Position numbers and translations under genes: made by a program | Shown: one piece after another, positions 61,682 through 64,000 of the stretch | How the letters are laid out: the number at the start of each line of letters is the position of its first letter | How positions within the stretch are numbered: the stretch's first letter is position 1 | Notes under the pieces: model-generated | Told to the model about the DNA's origin: nothing | Seen by the model: the letters and a program-made list of their open reading frames with translations, nothing else | Database searches by the model: none | Assembly (NCBI RefSeq): GCF_902158555.1 | Contig: NZ_CABGGS010000005.1 | Span: forward strand, 1 to 64,000 | DNA: 64,000 bases | Reading direction: 5' to 3' | From: Klebsiella spallanzanii | Lineage (GTDB): Bacteria; Pseudomonadota; Gammaproteobacteria; Enterobacterales; Enterobacteriaceae

Positions 61682-63106
61682 CTATGTGAAGTGAGCGTGA
61701 AGTCTCAGCAACGCGCACACGCCGCCTTCAGGGCGATTAATCAGTTGGATATCCCCCTGATGCAGGCGTGCGACTTCACGAACAAATGCCAAACCCAGGC
61801 CACTGCTTTTATGGCCATTTTCACGCGGTAAAGAATAGAAGCGCTCAAAGATGCGTCCCAGGGCATAATCTGGAATACCGCTACCCGTATCGCTCACGGT
61901 TAACAGCACACCGCCATCGCTTTCCTCAGCCCGCAACAGGATCTCGCCTTCAGTTGGCGTGAAGTCGATGGCATTATCCAGCAAATTACCTAACGCCTGC
62001 GCCAAAAGCTCGCGATCGCCCTCAACCGTCAGAGACGTTTCCTGCCAACGCAGCGTAAGTTTTTTCGCCGCTAACGCGATTTCGCGCTCTTCGGCCAGAC
62101 GGTTAAAAAGCTCAGAAACAGGGACCGGGCGACGGGAAATCTCCAGACGATTCTCCAGCCGGGCCTGCTGGAGCAGGTTTTCCACTAAAGACTGCATTCG
62201 CGCATTTTGCGCCAGAATATTGCCGGTGAAACGCGCAACAACTTCAGGGGGCGGGCCTTCATGGAGAATTTCTGCCGCGCCGCGAATCGCCGCCAGCGGG
62301 CTTTTCAGTTCATGGGTCAGCACATACACATAGTTCTCAATCGCATTTTTACCCTCCAGCTTAACACGCATGCTCTCCAGCGCCTGCGCCAGCTTACGCA
62401 ATTCGCTACTCCCCACGTTTGGCAGCGGAACCGGACGCCCGGCGGTCACGGAGTCCGCGTAGCGCACCAGCTTGCCGATGGAGAAGTTAATCCACCATAC
62501 CATTCCGATGCCAATCAGTAGCGCGATGCCCAGCAGCGCGCCGCTTGCCCACAGAATACGCCGCTCGCTACGTTTGATAACCGGTGCCATGGCCAGGTTC
62601 GGTTTGCCGACGCTCAACACCCCAATAATTCGACCACTATCAGTGACCGGTGCGGCGATATACATAATCGAACTGTTATCATCGTTCGGGTCGCTGCGCG
62701 TGCTGCGCGCGCCGTATTGGCCGCGTAGAGTGAGCCAGACATCATTCCAGCGAGAGTAGTCTTGCCCCAGCGCTTTACCAGCTGAGTCAAAAACCACCTT
62801 CCCCTGCGCATCGGTCATGTAGACGTGATATTCATTGCGGACCTTATTAATACCGGCAATGTTAGCGTTGATCGACTGACGATGAAGCGTCTGAAAGGCC
62901 TGGGCCAGGCGTCCATGCTGCGGGTCGGCGGAAAGCAGATCCTCACGAGCCAACTCAGCGAGCAAAGTGGCGGTATCGATCAGCGTGCCTTCCGTTGCCC
63001 GCCGTACGCCGGGCTTAATCTCCTGAACGAAAATGGAGAGAACAAACCACGCGGCAATCGCCACAATCAAAAAGTAGCCCAGCAGCAGCCGCATACCGAT
63101 GCGCAT
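61682..63106 (-). CDS. creC: Sensor histidine kinase CreC
   Basis: A 474-residue sensor kinase of the CreBC system that responds to carbon and envelope conditions. Two membrane segments (near residues 10-28 and 185-205), HAMP-like linker, phospho-histidine in LTHELKSPLAAIRGAAEIL, N box ALGNLLDNAIDF, G boxes DTGSGIP and SSGLGLAFV. ATG overlaps the creB stop (ATGA). Its last codons contain the CreB box of creD. Confidence 0.95.
   Translation of the reverse strand: MRIGMRLLLGYFLIVAIAAWFVLSIFVQEIKPGVRRATEGTLIDTATLLAELAREDLLSADPQHGRLAQAFQTLHRQSINANIAGINKVRNEYHVYMTDAQGKVVFDSAGKALGQDYSRWNDVWLTLRGQYGARSTRSDPNDDNSSIMYIAAPVTDSGRIIGVLSVGKPNLAMAPVIKRSERRILWASGALLGIALLIGIGMVWWINFSIGKLVRYADSVTAGRPVPLPNVGSSELRKLAQALESMRVKLEGKNAIENYVYVLTHELKSPLAAIRGAAEILHEGPPPEVVARFTGNILAQNARMQSLVENLLQQARLENRLEISRRPVPVSELFNRLAEEREIALAAKKLTLRWQETSLTVEGDRELLAQALGNLLDNAIDFTPTEGEILLRAEESDGGVLLTVSDTGSGIPDYALGRIFERFYSLPRENGHKSSGLGLAFVREVARLHQGDIQLINRPEGGVCALLRLHAHFT
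61686..61701 (-). promoter_or_regulatory. CreB box (cre-tag) for creD
   Basis: TTCACGCTCACTTCAC on the minus strand is the exact TTCACnnnnnnTTCAC direct repeat bound by CreB. It lies inside the last codons of creC, about 60 bases upstream of creD. Confidence 0.92.
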
Positions 63107-63795
63107 CAGGAGCCTCCAAGGCTATATCCCATGCCACGATGCGTATTGATGGGAGAGATATTGGGATTCACTTCGCGCAGCTTAGCGCACAGGGTTTTGA
63201 TATGAGTATCCACGGTGCGATCGAAGCTCTCGTTTGCGTCCCCCCATACCTGCTCCATAAGCTGCTGGCGGGAAAAAATACGGCCCGGGGAGTGAAGCAG
63301 CGTTTTTAATAACAAAAACTCATAGCGAGTCAGATTCAACGATTGACCGCACCACGTCACCTGAGCCGCGGCATCATTTAGCGTAAACTCCCCCACGCAT
63401 AATAGCGGTGAAGGAGCCGCGAATTTCTGCAGCCGCCGCAGAACGGTACGAACTCTGGCGCAGACTTCGCGAGGGGAAAAAGGCTTGGCGATATAATCAT
63501 CAGCGCCGATTTCCAGGCCAAGCAGTTTATCCACCTCTTCGCTGCGCGCGGTGAGGAACAGCACCGGCAGCGCCGGATGGCGGGCCAGCAGTCGACGGCA
63601 TAGTTCAAAGCCGCTGATATCGGGCAGCCCGACATCCAGAATCGCCAGGTCGGGTACCTGAAGGTGGGCCGCATCAAGTGCAGGCAGTCCACGTTCAAAC
63701 GCCGTAACGACAAATCCTTCTTGTTGCAGCATGTAGACGAGCGTGTCCGCAATGCTCAGCTCATCTTCCACCAACCAGATCCGCGGTTGTTGCAT
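63106..63795 (-). CDS. creB: Response regulator CreB
   Basis: A 229-residue OmpR-family regulator. Receiver with LVEDELSIADT, acceptor aspartate in LAILDVGLPDISGF, lysine in YIAKPFSPRE; winged helix with FDRTVDTHIKTLCAKLRE. Operon creABCD as in E. coli. Confidence 0.95.
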   Translation of the reverse strand: MQQPRIWLVEDELSIADTLVYMLQQEGFVVTAFERGLPALDAAHLQVPDLAILDVGLPDISGFELCRRLLARHPALPVLFLTARSEEVDKLLGLEIGADDYIAKPFSPREVCARVRTVLRRLQKFAAPSPLLCVGEFTLNDAAAQVTWCGQSLNLTRYEFLLLKTLLHSPGRIFSRQQLMEQVWGDANESFDRTVDTHIKTLCAKLREVNPNISPINTHRGMGYSLGGS

Positions 63796-63807
63796 CGGCG
63801 TTCCCTG

Positions 63808-64000
63808 TTATTTATTCCATGGCATAATCGGCACCGCGCTAATGGCATTCTTCGGCGAGCCGTCAACGATTTTATCCGAATAGGTCAGATAGACCAGCGC
63901 GTTACGTTTGGTATCGTAAAAACGCACGACCTGCAGCTTTTTAAATACCAGCGAAGTGCGCTTCTGGAAGACCACATCGCCCTGGGTTTTGCCTTTTTTG
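63808..64000 (-). CDS. creA: CreA, C-terminal end (partial)
   Basis: The last ~64 codons of creA enter from the right edge. The visible part has [36 protein letters not shown] and the end [11 protein letters not shown], as in E. coli CreA. A small periplasmic protein of unknown role, first gene of the cre operon. Confidence 0.93.
   Translation of the reverse strand, partial: KKGKTQGDVVFQKRTSLVFKKLQVVRFYDTKRNALVYLTYSDKIVDGSPKNAISAVPIMPWNK

Overview
The window is chromosomal DNA from an enteric bacterium, almost certainly Salmonella. It is read against the usual genome numbering, so it runs from the cit/oad cluster back through thr and across the conventional numbering origin to arcA and cre. 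The evidence is the E. coli-like core order (rihC-ispH-fkpB-lspA-ileS-ribF, rpsT, nhaR-nhaA, dnaJ-dnaK, yaaI-yaaW-satP, mog-talB-yaaJ-yaaA, thrCBA-thrL, yjtD-yjjY-arcA, creD-creC-creB-creA), a 22-codon thr leader of the Salmonella type, and the bcf fimbrial operon between dnaJ and nhaA. No tRNA, rRNA, CRISPR array or complete insertion sequence was seen.

Positions 1-5600 hold accessory metabolism: the GC-rich tail of oadB, the citrate two-component pair citA-citB, an AlaX-type tRNA editing protein, a LysR regulator that overlaps a DUF805 membrane protein tail to tail, and rihC. Positions 4700-12100 are the conserved ribF-to-rihC run plus rpsT. Positions 12500-16000 carry a GPH-family sugar symporter and a GH31 glycosidase, followed by nhaR and nhaA.

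Positions 18300-41940 form the accessory island between nhaA and dnaJ. It contains, in window order: a zinc-ribbon transposase-like protein; a cysteine-type sulfatase; a Tsx-like outer-membrane channel next to a periplasmic 5'-nucleotidase; the complete bcfABCDEFGH fimbrial operon with a small YehE-like gene at its end and an IprA/Crp-like regulator at its head; and a chitin-directed locus. In that last locus, a GH18 chitinase without a signal peptide and a 1016-residue multidomain protein, also without a signal peptide, lie beside a GH108 muramidase, a holin, a membrane-anchored winged-helix regulator and a LysR regulator. This is the gene content expected of a holin/endolysin (type 10) secretion system, and the 1016-residue protein looks like a second, undescribed cargo. 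It is the most interesting part of the window.

Positions 42000-53100 return to core functions: the dnaK-dnaJ heat-shock operon with two sigma-32 promoters, yaaI, yaaW, the acetate/succinate transporter satP, an MFS permease, mog, talB, the alanine-type symporter yaaJ and the peroxide protein yaaA. Positions 53100-58000 are the threonine operon with leader peptide and attenuator. The window closes with the SpoU methyltransferase yjtD, the arcA response regulator with a long leader, and the creABCD system; creA is cut by the window end.

Gene starts were chosen by family length and visible ribosome binding sites. Several differ from the longest open frame. Functional names come from recognising protein families by eye; no database search was run.
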